From NCBI GenBank assembly GCA_024195265.1, contig JAJLRJ010000005.1:31436036-31500035 (forward strand): a stretch of 64,000 nucleotides of DNA. The letters run 5' to 3'. Positions 1 to 13,000 of this stretch are shown piece by piece (the stretch's first letter is position 1; each line of letters starts with the position of its first letter). A program made the position numbers and the translations under genes. The notes beneath the pieces are model-generated. The model made no database searches and was not told where the DNA came from. It saw only the letters and a list, made by a program, of their open reading frames with translations. Origin of the DNA: Dendrophyllia cribrosa. Lineage: Eukaryota; Cnidaria; Anthozoa; Scleractinia; Dendrophylliidae.

Positions 1-1657
1 TATGCGTAGAGGCGTAAATTTTTTACCTTGTTGCGCATTCATTTTTAAACGGCCAATAACTTTTCAAGTTTCGATTCGAGAAAATGGCGCATGCGCCCTA
101 ATGACAGTTGTTTTCCATTTCCTTTTGCGACGGGGAGAATACGTAGACGGGCAAAACGCGAGGGTTAATGTGAGCAGTTTCGAATTCTCCCAAACTCCCT
201 CGAAAATTTGTATCAGATTTTTCAGTAGCACAAAACAGCGATTTTCCATTTCTTTTATAAAATTAAGCCAACAAAACGTTACTTGATGACATATGGGAAG
301 GGTGTTTCCCCTCCCTAACACTTCACTCGTATCCAACCTCCTCTCGCCTTCAAATCAAGTAGACGACGACTGACTACTGGACTGTACAAATAGTTTGTTT
401 GCCGGTACATTCGTCGCAGCTGCTATTAAAGTTTTTGTTTTTACTTGGCGCCATTTGTTTGTATTCACTGACACAAAAATTACTTTTAATGACGATCATG
501 ATTAATGAAAATTTGCTAAAGAAATTAGTTCTGCCCGCCTTTTTCCTTGTTAGTTCAAAGGGGCAGCTGAGCTTTCAGGGTTTTCGATTACAAATTGAGT
601 GAAAAAGATCGATCTTTTGTTCAAGTTAATTATCTCTTTTACGGTAAACGGAAAAATGTCAGCTGAATAATCAAGGTTTTATGATCCAACTGCCGCAAGG
701 AAAAAAGCTTTTTTAAATGTTTAAATAGTTATTCCGGAATTTTCCATTTCGTGAACTGTCAAAGAATATACATAATGTTTTTTGGGATAACGTACGTCAG
801 CCCAATTACGCCTGAACAAGGGATATCTGATTTTTTTAATGGTCTTCCGGTAGTCCGGCTTGATCCTGAACATGAACAATTGAACACGCCTTACATTTAA
901 ACCACATCTTTAATCTCACCAAACCGCTGATAAGTAGATGACAAAGTGTATCCTATTGAATATCAAGTCATGCAAAATAGCGAGGTCGAAGCTATTATAA
1001 TACAGCTGTATACCGGCAGTTTCGAGGATCGTCTATTTAGATGTGTTCTTTTTTACAATACCGGGATTCGCAACTGATTCCAAGACCATCGTATTAAAGC
1101 CCTTCCTCTTGAGAATGCGAATTTGAACAAATTTTCTGGTCACTTTCTGCTAGGAAATAATTGCAGAATCAAAAAACCTAAGTTAAGGATTTCATTCATG
1201 CAGAGAATGAAAAATTAAAACGGCGTACGTGATTCAAAGTTTTAGAGGATATTACAAGGTAAGCGGATTTGGGAAGATTGGATAAGAATGCCGGCAATTT
1301 TCCAGTCGATTGTAAGAGCGCTTTGAAATACGTGACTGCGAGTAACACACTTCACCGTTTAAGTTCATTTCAGTTCGGGATTTTTGCAACAGATGATGGA
1401 TCTTTGCGTGAAATTTTTATCGTGAAACCACACCTAGTGGCCGGACAAATCTAAGGATTACAAATTCATCCTCTTAATTTACCTTTTTTTTTTAATCTCT
1501 CTAATTCTAACTGATCCAGCTTTTCGTCGCACTGAAAATAGCTTTGTCTATTTTTCAGAAATGTTATATTATAGCACACCAAACTAGTAGTGAATAAAGA
1601 TTTTGTCAGTGGTCTTGTGTTTTCTCTTGGTGCAATAAATTACTCGCAGTCTGAGAA
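1..1657. other. Flank without recognised gene
   Basis: I see no recognisable exon, RNA gene or clear transposon terminus here. The open frames are short and their translations match no family I know. It may be intergenic or part of an intron of a gene to the left. Confidence 0.5.
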
Positions 1658-1800
1658 TGTATATGTTGTAGTTAATTTTTTATCTCAGGTAATTTTTATT
1701 TTTCCATTGTTTTGGGTATGGTAATATATGCTAATGATTTTAAAACAAAGGAAAAACAAAAATTACCTGAAATAAAAAATTAACTACAACATATATATAC
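1658..1800. mobile_element. Foldback MITE, possibly Ginger-derived
   Basis: Two arms of about 45 bp (about 1658-1705 and 1750-1800) are near-perfect inverted copies around a ~45 bp loop. The outer end begins TGTATATGTTGTAGTT. The same 16 bases begin the terminal inverted repeat of the integrase-encoding transposon at 49829-52367, so this may be a non-autonomous relative moved by that enzyme. No protein is encoded. The inverted repeat is seen directly; the kinship is inferred from the shared end. Confidence 0.65.
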
Positions 1801-2940
1801 GAGTATTCTTGAGGGTTTTTTTATTGTCTCATGCTTTTGAGGTAAAAACCAAACGTCTTTCTTCTAAGATTAAAATTAGCTGTTTCAAGCTCCAAGACTG
1901 TCCATTTTGAAAGTGGTCTTCGCTAATTTTAGTTGCCAAGATTGCGTTTAAGATTAATCTCCCAAAACGTCTTTCTTCCAAGGTACTCAGTATTGACTAA
2001 AAAACAAGAGAGTTCGTCATTTTCTCTTCAGAAAACATCTGCTGTTGCATCCAAGAGGAGGCTAGTTACATATTGCAACATGCGCTTGATCTTCGATTCC
2101 GTGACAACAGGTTTATTAGATTTTTATTCGTTTATCGCGAGGCTGTCGACGTTGTGGCTCAGTAACAAATCTGACAGCACAAGTGTCACTAAAATAAGCA
2201 TTTCATCAGTAGAGAGAGAAGTATTTCTCCGGGGGAAAGGTCTGATCGTAGATTAAATTTTCCATAATTGTTTCTGAACTTTTGAGCCAATGGATGATTA
2301 AAAAAAATAGTGTTTTCCTGGGTTTTTGTTGTTGTGAAATTTAAACAAATAAAATTTGCCGTGATCTGAATTTGCCGTTTTGAGCCGCGTGGGCGCTCTT
2401 TTGGAGTAGAAAAGAGATTTACACTTGACAAAAACCGGATGCAAAACGGAAACTCGTGCATATTGCAGACCATATGGTATTACCAGCATTATGCAAGCTG
2501 TTAAAAACAGACAACTTTCTTCACTTTTATGTCATTTTCTCAATTAAACTAATCTCAACAACCACACCAAGAGCTAATGAATCGAAAACCGCTATTTAAC
2601 AAGCTCAGAAAGAGGAAAGAATTAGCGGCTATCGAAATCGGCTGAAAGCTTTTGAGTAATGCTGAAAAAAATTCAATTTAAATTTAAATTGTCGAGATTT
2701 CTCCTTTTTTATCAGTTTATCAGTCAAAACTGTTGGATGAGTGTTCTCTCTCGGATTCTCTTGCAACTGATTCAGAGAGCTTCTGACTTCTGAATCTCTC
2801 GCCTAAAGCCCTCAGTCACCACAATCGCTCAAGTCAACGGAACCCAACATTGGGGGAAGGGCGAAAAACGAAAGGAAAAGGGGGTAGGGAACATTTCCTT
2901 TCTCCCTGTTCCCCCTCTCAGGTATCCTCCCTCCCCTCCC

Positions 2941-2966
2941 CCACCCCCCGCCCCCCCCCCCCTCCG

Positions 2967-2995
<29 letters not shown>
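2941..2995. repeat. Poly-C tract
   Basis: A near-continuous run of C with a few G and T interruptions follows a pyrimidine-rich lead-in from about 2900. The opposite strand is G-rich and could form a G-quadruplex. Exact length is likely to be error-prone in assembly. Confidence 0.9.
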
Positions 2996-2998
<3 letters not shown>

Positions 2999-3263
2999 TT
3001 ATTCCCCTGCTATCGACCCAGGCTCAACATTCAAAAGCTTTCTGCTTCATATTTGTTCCGCGAATTTAGTTTGTGGGACAGTAGAAAAAACTAGCTAACT
3101 GTATTTAACCAATTATGATCGCCACTACGAGCCATAATTTTAGAGGAGTTAAATATTTGCTTCAAATTCCGTGTTCGTGGTGTGTTTTTGAGTAATTAAT
3201 ATATAAAATTACAAGCAAATACTGTGAATCCTTTATTATGCCCCTCCCCCTCTAATAAGATAA

Positions 3264-3283
3264 CCCCCCCCCCCCCCCCCCCC
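3264..3283. repeat. Poly-C tract
   Basis: A run of 20 C residues in AT-rich surroundings. It is one of five long C or G homopolymers in the window. Confidence 0.9.
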
Positions 3284-3966
3284 TTCAAACTTGTTTCAAA
3301 TAAATGAGCCCCCGCGGGACTTAATTTAGAGCATTTACGGTAATATCAGCTTAAAACCCCTTTTTCTTGAAAAGATGGTTTCAGACAAGATTGGACTTCA
3401 ACAGGAATTCGAAAGATGAACTGCTATGACCTTCATTGTACCTATAAAAAGAAGAAATCTGATTTTATGTTGTGTTTATTCTGATGCCCGGATGTTTACC
3501 TTTAGTTTATCCGAAGCTCGGAAATTCTGTTGCAAACACTTAAAATTACTGGAATTTTACTCTTCAATGGGATTACTTTTTATTCGAAGAACTTTATCCA
3601 GTGAAGAGGGCCTCCAAATCTTTCTATCTACCTAATTTCAGTTTGTGATTTCTTCAACACAATAATTGTAGATTATTCTAAAAGAGAACCAGGGCGCTGA
3701 TTAGTATTTAGCGCTATAATACACGAGGTAACCATGGTCACCAGGACACAAAGCTAGACCTTTACAGTATACAGTACTATAGTGAAGTAGAATCGATGGT
3801 ATGAGACCGCTATATATTGATCCAGAATTATTTTAACCCTTCCTACCTCTAAAAATAACACCAGTTGCAATATTGTGTCAGACTCAAATGACGCCTCAAA
3901 TATATTCGACGTTTTATAATAACAATAAAGAAATCAATATTATTCTCCCGATGTAAATTACAGATA

Positions 3967-4219
3967 AATGGGGTTAGTTTCTAGAGAAACTGTGGTGCTG
4001 CGTCGGTGGGGGTGAAGCACAAGAATTTGGTTTTATCGACTGAGTCGATAAGGTAAATTAGCCACCGTAAAAAGATTCGAGAAAGCTGACGTTTCGAGCG
4101 CTAGCCCTTCGTCGGAGCGAATCCTCCGACGAAGGGCTAGCGCTCGAAACGTCAGCTTTCTCGAATCTTTTTACGGTGGCTAATTTACCTTATCGACTCA
4201 GTCGATAAAACCAAATTCT
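3967..4219 (+). mobile_element. Penelope-like foldback element with hammerhead-like core, copy 1
   Basis: The element is bounded by 15-bp direct repeats TGTAAATTACAGATA at 3952-3966 and 4220-4234, which read as a target-site duplication. It starts with GGGGTTAGTTTCTAGAGAAA and then folds into a perfect hairpin: arms of 99 bp at 4019-4117 and 4124-4222 with a 6-base loop. Each arm contains CCGACGA, a GGGC-TAGC-GCTC stem-loop, GAAAC and GTC (right arm: 4126-4153, + strand). This is the order of a type-I hammerhead ribozyme core (CUGANGA, stem II, GAAA, cleavage triplet) with one U-to-C change. Hammerheads are known in Penelope-like elements and animal retrozymes. It encodes no protein. The family assignment is inference; the hairpin and duplication are seen directly. 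Confidence 0.7.
4126..4153 (+). ncRNA. Hammerhead-ribozyme-like motif
   Basis: CCGACGA, a short stem-loop, GAAA, C and GTC occur in hammerhead order, with a minimal helix III that would need a dimer. The core has C where the conserved U of CUGANGA belongs, so this copy is probably inactive. A mirror copy lies on the - strand at 4088-4115. Confidence 0.45.
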
Positions 4220-4409
4220 TGTAAATTACAGATAGGTCAGTATAATTTGAATTACAATGTGTGGACTTCATTGGGTCTTCATTAGGCCCTTTTTAGAAAG
4301 AAAAGAGAATTAGCCTTATGTAAAAAGGCGAGCATATACAGAAACTTACCCGCCGCACTTCTTTTCCGCTTCCTGTGAATAATACCTTCTGCGTTTTCAG
4401 TTGTTTTAA

Positions 4410-4628
4410 ACCTAATAACTCCCAAGAGTTCCAACAATCGAAATTCCAAATTTCATTTTGTAAACTATTAAAAAACAAATGGTACCATGCAAAAGTACTG
4501 CCGAAGAGGTTTCATTTGAATAGTCACACCATAAGATTTCGTTCACAGACTCAAAAGTTAGAACTACATTTATTATACATGAAAATTGTATAATACATGA
4601 TAATTGACTTTGGGAGTGAAAGTGTTAA
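4410..4628 (-). mobile_element. Dispersed MITE related to the 106-bp satellite
   Basis: On the - strand this copy reads from a CTTTCACTCCCA-type end, through TTTTGAGTCTGTGAACGAAA and GCAGTACTTTTGCATGGTAC, to ACTCTTGGGAGTTA. The same order occurs at 22872-23097 and about 62338-62547, and the central part is the monomer of the array at 36757-39890. It is non-coding. Confidence 0.7.
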
Positions 4629-7600
4629 GCCATTATTCGAAGGTTAAGTTTCGTGTGATTTTAGTCCGTACTTGACAACAGCCTGTACCCTTTATAAAAG
4701 GGCTCTCTATGTGTTGCAGTGTTCCTAATTGATTCTAATTCTAGTGTTCTGAAAAATGAATTGCGAAACAATTATTCCGCCCTAGAAGCGGTGATATTTT
4801 ACAACACCTCCATATAGCAGCACTATAAAAAAGAGAAATCGGGAAGTAACATTGGACTGGGAATATACCATTTTCAAGTTACCTCAAGCCTCGCCTGGCG
4901 CATTAGTTTTATTTGCATGTGAATGAAAACACATTTTCATATGAAAGGCTCTGCACCAGGCCGCGTAGTTCGAATAAGAAGCTAAGGGCATGTTGACTTT
5001 CCAGGTCACAAATTCAAGGCTTGCGCAGAAGGTTACTTTACACCAAGACAAGAACACGTGATCTTCAATTGCCATTCTACACTTGCAACAACCGGTGTCA
5101 CCGATGCCAGCCAAACTTTAATTTACGGGATAAATTACGAATTAATTATTCAGTTTCATCAGAAGCCAAATTAATTAACTGACAAGTAGTAATGACATTA
5201 AGTTTGTGTTTCGGTTGATTTTAGCGAGCTTGTGCCGGTTTGTGTAAGCCGCGTCGAGAACATTGATGATAGAAAATCTTATTGACAAAAGTGATGACCT
5301 CAACTAAACCAGCCTGTTCAGCAACTAGCAAGCCGCTTCGACTACAAACATTTTGTTATAGCATTTTTGAGCTCAAAAGAAAAATTGTCATTTAAGTCAG
5401 TTATTAGGGTCTTCATTTATAAAAAAATAAATTAACCGAATGTCCGGTTAAGTTTTTCTGTTAAGAAAGTCTTCTGGCGAATGACGGTCTCTTGGCCAAA
5501 CCTTCGCTTGTGCTATATTCCACATCTTGCTATTAATTAACTTGAATGATCGACATTCTATTAAGGCAGGACTCAACCTGAACGAAATTTTTCCGCAACT
5601 TAACATGGCTTTAATGAAAATATCTCGTTTACGTTTCAAGCAATTCAAAAACTCCATGCTCATCTCATGAATCTATGTTATGGAGTGTTTTTTAAATTAT
5701 TGGGTGATTTTTGGGTATGTTTGGGAGGAAATAGTTTTTCTCAACGGATTTGTAAAATTTAGAGAAATGAGAAATATTGAAGATTTAATGAAGTTTTAAA
5801 ATTAGAATCTGTAGTAAATAATTAATAGATGGACACCAAAATAGTCCACTATCAACCTGGGGTGCTCTTGCGTGGGTATCAACTGTCTGAAAGTGTTTCC
5901 AAAATCATTTTCTTCCTTCTATCCCTTTTTTAAACCTCTTAAAATTTCATACTAATTTAGGTTGAGCCTCGCCCTAAGCTTGGCCGTTAATTAACACCAC
6001 GGAGTGGAGTAAATCTTGTTGAAATTTTGCCCGTTCTCGTTTCGATGAAACCTTTTCAGCTCCAAGTTGTTGGCCTAATATTTCAGTTTGCTGACCCGAC
6101 GGAGCGCTTAACGAATTTTAGTTTCAGTCTTCTCGCTGTTAAATTTCACTCTGCGGCCATTCTCGTTCTATTCACACCCACTTGGAAATATAGTTATCTT
6201 TAATTACAGGAGCCTATTAAAGTTAAGGAGGCTTTCAATAGTGTGTCTAAATGATGAACTATTAAAAATAACGCAACCGGTGATATGGACAACTTATGGA
6301 TATCTGTACGACACTATTATCAGGCAATACGTTAAGGGTGCTTATGACGTCTTAGCCATTACCATGGCAACAGTACAGCTCTCTGAAAAGAGCCTCTAAA
6401 ACTCAGTTTTCGCTAATTATTTTTAAAACTAACTCGGTGACCTATCAGTTTTTTTCTCAATTTGGAAAGCACAACTTATTTTCTTTTCTTTTTGGCATTA
6501 CAACAAAAATCTATCCAGTGGAAATCAAGTTATTTCCAAAAAGGTTGTTGTCAGATAAGAAAAAAATTCCGCTAGATAATTTTTTTTAAACTTTTGTATA
6601 AGATAGGAATTACCAAATACTGCTTGCATACAGAAAATCAGGATAGGTCACCGAACAAACTTACGAGATGAAGAGCAATATTTTAGGCACGATTTATTTC
6701 CGGTTCGCGCGATTTTACGCGGTATTTTTATTTCCGGTGAGCTGCGCGCGCTACGTTTTGATAGGAAAATCAGCAGCATAATCAGGATTTCAAAGAAATA
6801 TATGAGAATAAAATATAAGCTACGAAAAATCTCGAATTGATCGCTTTTTACCAGAATTCATTGCGCCACGAACACATTTTGGGCCAGAATGCACTGCGCC
6901 ACGAACAATAGCCTCGCTTAAGACTAGCTTTCCTTGGTGCTTCAAGCTGTTGGCTGCGAGATTTGAATAATAATATTTTGGTCCAACATGTCCCAGTCGA
7001 AATCGGAACTCAAGTGTCGAAGACCACCGCAAGTTGAGCGAGGACTGTGAGACATGGCGATAGGACGGTTGGATAACAAAGATTTTCGAAGATTGTACGG
7101 AATAAAAGACAAATTTGTTTTGAAATCACTCCGACATCGGTCGATGAGACGAACTGAGCAGAGCGCGTGGGGACGAGAAACCTGAGCTGAGCGCGTGAAG
7201 ACGCGAACACGATACGGCTAGCTAGTAACGCAACATACTCACTGTCAATAATTAACCTAAATTTTCACACCTACCTCAGCAATATTCTACAGACATTGCA
7301 AGAACTTGATGCGTGAATTACAAAACAAAATTTATAGTCTTAATATCAGCTGGAGTTTTCGTCGATTCACCCCGTTGACATTTGCTTTGCTTCCCCTCAA
7401 AAAACGAAAGAGAAAATTCTGTAATACCAGTGAGACGATAAAACAGCATTACAACAAATTTACCGCAGCAATTACTATCTTTTGGATACACTAGTTACTA
7501 TTCTTGTGGTTATGTAGTGTTCCGGAGATGCAGTCATAAGGCTCTAGGCCCGCCTAGATCGATACATCGGTTAATGGACCGACAATTTAGCTATTCGAAG

Positions 7601-8920
7601 GTAATAGTCAAAATAAGGATAATAGTAGTTAGTAGTAGTAGTTAAAATAGACACAAACAAAAAAGGCAGTTTTAATTGCTAAAAAACTCTGCGGTTTTAA
7701 GACATTTATTAGTCATGCAGTTGACTGACAATGTACGTCACAGGTCTAATTAGTTAGTGCACTTGTCCATGTCATAGCATGCCCAAGCTCCTTGTGAGAA
7801 ACCGTGTTGTAAAACACCGTAAATTATAAGGTTTTGTACGGGAGTTAACAAACGTAATAATTATACGATTTAGAATTTCCAATAGATTGACAAAAATACC
7901 TTTCCTTGCTTCGATTTTCCTTTGTTTTATTTGTGTCTGGTGTTTTCGCCCGTTTCCAGCCAGGTTTAGTTTCACTGTGTCGGCCCTAATCACCGTTAAT
8001 TGTCTTCTTCCTGGAATCCCTGCGAAGCAACGGCCTAAAACACGACATACAGGCAAGTAAACCACAACGGAAGCAAGGTAAGGTTTTTTGTTGTATTTTT
8101 ATTGGAAATTCTTAATCTTATATTACGTCCGTCAAATTTCCATTCAAACCCTTAATAACTGAATTTACGCTGTTATGCAAAAAAAGTTTCTCACGAGGAG
8201 CTTGGGTTACGGGAAGGCAGATCAGTGGAGCATTTGACTTGTGTTGGCAGGACATTTTTTTTAAAACGCCCCATCTAGGGCTCTAAAACATGCTGGTCAA
8301 ATCTCTTAGCCGTTTATGACTTATTATTTTAATTCAGCGATTGGTACAGAGTACAGATGGAAAAATGGGCATTAGTGGCTACCCTTGAGGAGAGTGGTAC
8401 CTAGCTAAGTGGCTAATTCGTGTAGAACAGCCATGGTGTCTTTTTGGGCAATTTACACCACGAGAAATAAGAAAGAGAGAAGTAAGCTTCGACCACATGA
8501 ATAATGCCCCACTTATTGCACCAGGACAATCAGGTTGATTGGAGAGACAAAGTTATGTGTGTTTCCTATAATCTTATAACTTTGTCTTTGACCAGCTGTG
8601 CTGTCTTTTGAGATGCATTAAAGACAAGAACAATTCATAAATGATTTAATATCACAGCCCCGGACACAATTTGAGATATTAAAATTAACGGCTACTCTTC
8701 GGTAAACAAGCCGACAAATAGAGCCATTTTCGAGCATTTGCCGGAATCCAGTCCTTTTTGTTCCGTTTTTGCCTTATATAATTCTCAATTTAGGATTTCT
8801 ACGGTGATTTAGATGGATGTAATCTAATTCTAACCACTTGGAGCATCGGACGCAAGTCATCAGATGCAAGCCCTGATCGCCGACGCAAGTCATCGGTCGA
8901 TCGCAATTGCAACACGTAAT
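4629..8920. other. Non-coding stretch, nothing recognised
   Basis: No exon, RNA gene or clear element boundary is recognised. Open frames are short and unremarkable on both strands. Confidence 0.45.
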
Positions 8921-8924
8921 TTAA

Positions 8925-9293
8925 AGGGGAAGTATCACGGGACTTGGTGTCATTTTAAAAATCAAAAAATTTTATTGTATGATCAGAAACCGAAAAATAA
9001 AGCTCCAGTGGTGTGATAAATTATCACCAAATATATCAAAACTGTCGATTAGTGGCTCTGGTCATAGACAGGCTGGGTCTCAATGAAGTACAACTTGAAA
9101 AAAATTAGCCTAATGTTTTTCAAGTTACCACATTTTCGTCTCCAAATGGGCTAGAACAGACCATAATCTGTCTCTCTTTCAAGAATTGGTTTATTTCACT
9201 CTCTTGGTGTTTTAGTATTATTTTGTAAATAAGTAAAGGTATTGTAAAATGGCTTTGACCAAAAAACATCAAAATTCCCGTGATACTTCCCCT
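8925..9293. mobile_element. TTAA-flanked MITE
   Basis: Terminal inverted repeats AGGGGAAGTATCACGGGA and its complement enclose 369 bp and are flanked on both sides by TTAA (8921-8924 and 9294-9297). TTAA duplication is typical of piggyBac-type transposases. No protein is encoded. The internal text (CTTGGTGTCATTT near the left end, GGCTTTGACC near the right) resembles the element at about 59214-59711. Confidence 0.8.
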
Positions 9294-9873
9294 TTAAGTA
9301 GTTAAGTGACATCGGTTGCAAGTACTCGACGCAAGTCTCCAGCTTGCGCTAAATTACGTTTTTGCTTGAGTAAACTGTCACGTCCGTTGTTATCAATTTA
9401 TTTGGTCATCTATTTATTCGCGTATTAAACTAAATATTATCATTTTTATTATTTGTGAATTAAATAAATAAATTCGGTCTTTCCAAAGTACAGTTCTTCT
9501 TCTTCTTCATCCTGTTTTCAAATATGCAAAAATCATACTTGAAAGCCATGTGTGGATAAGGCCAACTGTTTGGGTAAAAAATATAGTTATTCCACGCGGC
9601 TTCTTTTGAGTTTCGATCTCTGATAAAAACAATTCACTCTCGTCGAAAGCATTATATATTACAGTTAGGTAAGTGATGCGCTTATATCACTTTTATGATA
9701 GTGTCGACTTTTTGTCTTGTATTGTTTTAAATGTTTTTCTATAACCTGTCCTACATTTTTTTTTCACTCAGATTTTCCCGCTATTACAATGACTACATCT
9801 TTGATAGCCAAAATATAGTTACCCACGTTCACAAGACTTGATAACATCATTCAACTCTTCAATAACTTACTTG

Positions 9874-10033
9874 AGAATTTAGTTTTATCGACTGAGTCGA
9901 TAAGGTAAATTGAGTCGATAAGGTAAATTGAATCTTTTTACGGTGGTCAATTTACCTTAACGACTCAGTCGATAAAACTAAATTCTCGTGTTTCATCCCC
10001 CCACCGACGCAGCACCACACTTTCTCTAGAAAC
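9874..10033 (-). mobile_element. Penelope-like foldback element, copy 2
   Basis: Fourteen-base direct repeats CAATAACTTACTTG at 9860-9873 and 10034-10047 flank this copy. It shares with copy 1 the end GGGGTTAGTTTCTAGAGAAA (here inverted), the block GTGGTGCTGCGTCGGTGGGG and the hairpin segment with TTATCGACTGAGTCGATAAG. The hammerhead-like part is missing, and a short internal duplication of GAGTCGATAAGGTAAATT is present. The orientation is opposite to copy 1. Confidence 0.7.
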
Positions 10034-10047
10034 TAACCCCATCCAAT

Positions 10048-13000
10048 AACTTACTTGTCCTATCATCATTCACTGAACTGTTCAATAACTCACTTATCAT
10101 GTTGACATCCAGTTGGGCAGGCAGACGTCTATTGTCCATATCCACCTGTTTGCAGAATCCTTGTCCATAGGTACATGTACATGGGAACGATGATTGTTAA
10201 ATTTAAGGAAGTGACGCGGAATTTAATTCTTTCGCAAAACAAACACGTTCAAATTAAATGGCGTCAGTTGGACATGATTATTTCACCAAAAAGAATGATT
10301 TTATTTGGTTAATAATAATGCAGTCTGAGTGTGATTCAAATCAACTCAAATGGACTGATCATGCCCTGAGGGTCTTAGTGTCGCAGTGGGCTTCTAAACG
10401 CAGCCAATCATAGGGCGGTACCTTAACCCACAGCGGGGGATGAAGTTTAATTAAGAGAATCAGAAATTCATCGGTTTAACTGTCGACGTTGTAAAGATCG
10501 GAGTCTGAGTCGCAGTGAATCAACAGCTAATCACTAATGGGTCTTCTGGATCTTTCTCTCCGGAAACGTCGTAAAAAATTTTTTTTTTTAAAACTGAAAA
10601 TAGAAACGATGCGACACGATGGAATTCTGGAAACACGACAAATAAGGCTTGTTAACATTTCAGTTTATCAGTATTTCAAATTTATTCCTTATGATTTGGT
10701 ACATACTGTGTTAAGAACACAGGGAGTTTTTTACACTTCCCAGAAAACATTTCGGTCGTATCGTTCATGGATTACACTTTACACCCGACAATCAGGCGTA
10801 TATTAAAGAAAAAACGTCAACCTTCAAAACTATATTACCATGATCCCCACATGTGTGCCATTTGTTTTTTATTGGCCAGATGACAAAGAACTTTCTCGCT
10901 TCCATGCAAGTGTCCTTTCAGTTCCACAAGTTCGAGTTCGAACCGTCCTTTGAAAAGGAGCGCAAGTCTCTGGTACTGCTCTGATTCCCAGGGTATGCCG
11001 TACGCTTGGCAAAGAGTCCGTGTCACTGTAAATCATAACTGAAATATAAGGGTTGTTTAAAATAATAATAACCCATTATTGTTTGTTTTTCTTGCTCGCT
11101 GTAATATCAATGAATTGTTTATTTTTTTTACGCGATAAGTGTCAGGAACATCTACACACCTGAGAACAACGATTTTTTTTCCCGATACTGACTCAGTCCT
11201 CCAAAGCTCCGATTGATTGCCCTAAAAACTACTGATCATATGGGGCTATTTCATTAAAAAAAATGTAATGGTACACGGAAACCATGATAAGTTTTCGCTT
11301 CGCCTTAAATGGTATGTATCTACTTATGGGATTACTGCTCTGGGAATAATTTTTGTTTGTTTTTCAGTAGAAAATAAAAATTTACTGCTAACAAACTTTA
11401 CAGCCCCAGCCAATTCGCACAAGCCGCAGCATGCGATAAAAGCAATTGCCATCCGTCAGTTTAACCAGGGCGGAAAAAAAATCTAGATACATTAAAAGTC
11501 AATCATTTTAGACCGGCTTCAGACTGAATCATCAAGCTATAAAGTTTAGCTGGCAGCTGTTGTTATTTTGCAACTAAACAACACAAAAATGTTCTAATGA
11601 TGAGAAGATTTCTGTTTACCCTCGAAAGGAAATTGCTTCATTGTTCCCATTTCTTTGGTATTGACTCAGCAAAGCCGATATTCTATAAAAATTTGCATAT
11701 AAATATAGATAACTAAATATAAAAACAAAACTATAATAACCTTTATAAAAATACTGCGATAGTCTTTTTTTATTTCTTTGACATATTAAACTCCTGACAT
11801 GTTTTAGTGTTATGAGCTCATCTTGAGCAGTAATAGAAATACTACTGGATCGAAATACATTCGGTTGTCACAAAAGAAAAACAAATTATGCTCTTCATAT
11901 TTATTAGAAGACCATGACGCGTTTATTTATATACATATCGTCTGAACCACGTTCAGCTCATGTGGTATCGACCTTAAAACAAAACAAGGCTTTGAAGCAA
12001 CCCCCGCATTATTAATTACTCGTACATAAAGCGCTCTTTCTAAAGTTTTCTAAAATCTTTTTCACCGGATTGATAGTTTTTCAATTATTTTCTGTTCATA
12101 TAGTAAGATATCAATAAAAATGCTGAGCGATAATGTAAACAAATGGATTATTGAGTTTACTTTCAGAATGTGCTACAACAACGATAGAAAATACAAGAAT
12201 TGTTTTGGTATCAGTGATGCGGCATGTGTGTACTTACGACTGTGTGGGCACCGATTAACAAGCAAGTGTCCCCTATTCAGTATGTAAACACCTTGTACGG
12301 GATGAACGGTCGAAACCAGCAGTAATGTATGACGCATTTAATGCATTAAAAACCGAATCATAAAGAAGGAATTGTGTCAACGTGATATTCTGTATTTTTA
12401 ACTGTCAAATATTTGCGCATTTTTGTGCATCTGGTAGAAGCCATTTTATTCCCGTTCACGTAGGCGACAAATTTTCGGAACCGTATGGCTGGTTCGATAG
12501 TTACTGGGCACCGTCAATAGCGAAAAATGGATTTGCAAAGTGGTAGTTTAATTTCTTTCACTTTTCGCTAACTTCGGTCGAAAAATAATACGTCTGAAAC
12601 AGCCTAAAATACATCAAAAACAAATTTCCGGCTGTTTTCCGATGTTTTGCCCGAATGTAACAAGGCCTACCCCATTTTCCCCCGATAGACATCTTGATGA
12701 CGATCTGAAATGCGCTAAGCTGTTAAAAATAGCTTCCCTAATATAATCACTTTCCGTTTGTTGCTTTGAAGACCCGCTGGCCCGTCAAAAATTCCCGGCA
12801 AAAATTCTCAAGCCCTCTTAGTAAGACTGAAAATGCCTAAAATAGTAACTGACTTCTCCTATTAAACCTTACAAAACTGCTTTTTATGTTTCATTTCGTG
12901 AAAAAAATGCGGTCGGGCTTTTACTTAATTCTTTTAATGCGTTTGTGAAATGGCAGCAGTTTTGTGATATCGGTTATTAGATGTCGAAATGACTGACACT

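Larger units (their letters stand above)
1801..3951. other. Non-coding stretch with C-rich tracts
   Basis: No gene is recognised. The interval includes a C-rich run at 2941-2995 and a pure C run at 3264-3283. The proline-rich open frame across the first tract is a by-product of its composition. Confidence 0.5.

Noticed and set aside
2850..3098. Proline-rich open frame
   Set aside because: It is produced by the poly-C tract and has no other coding signal.
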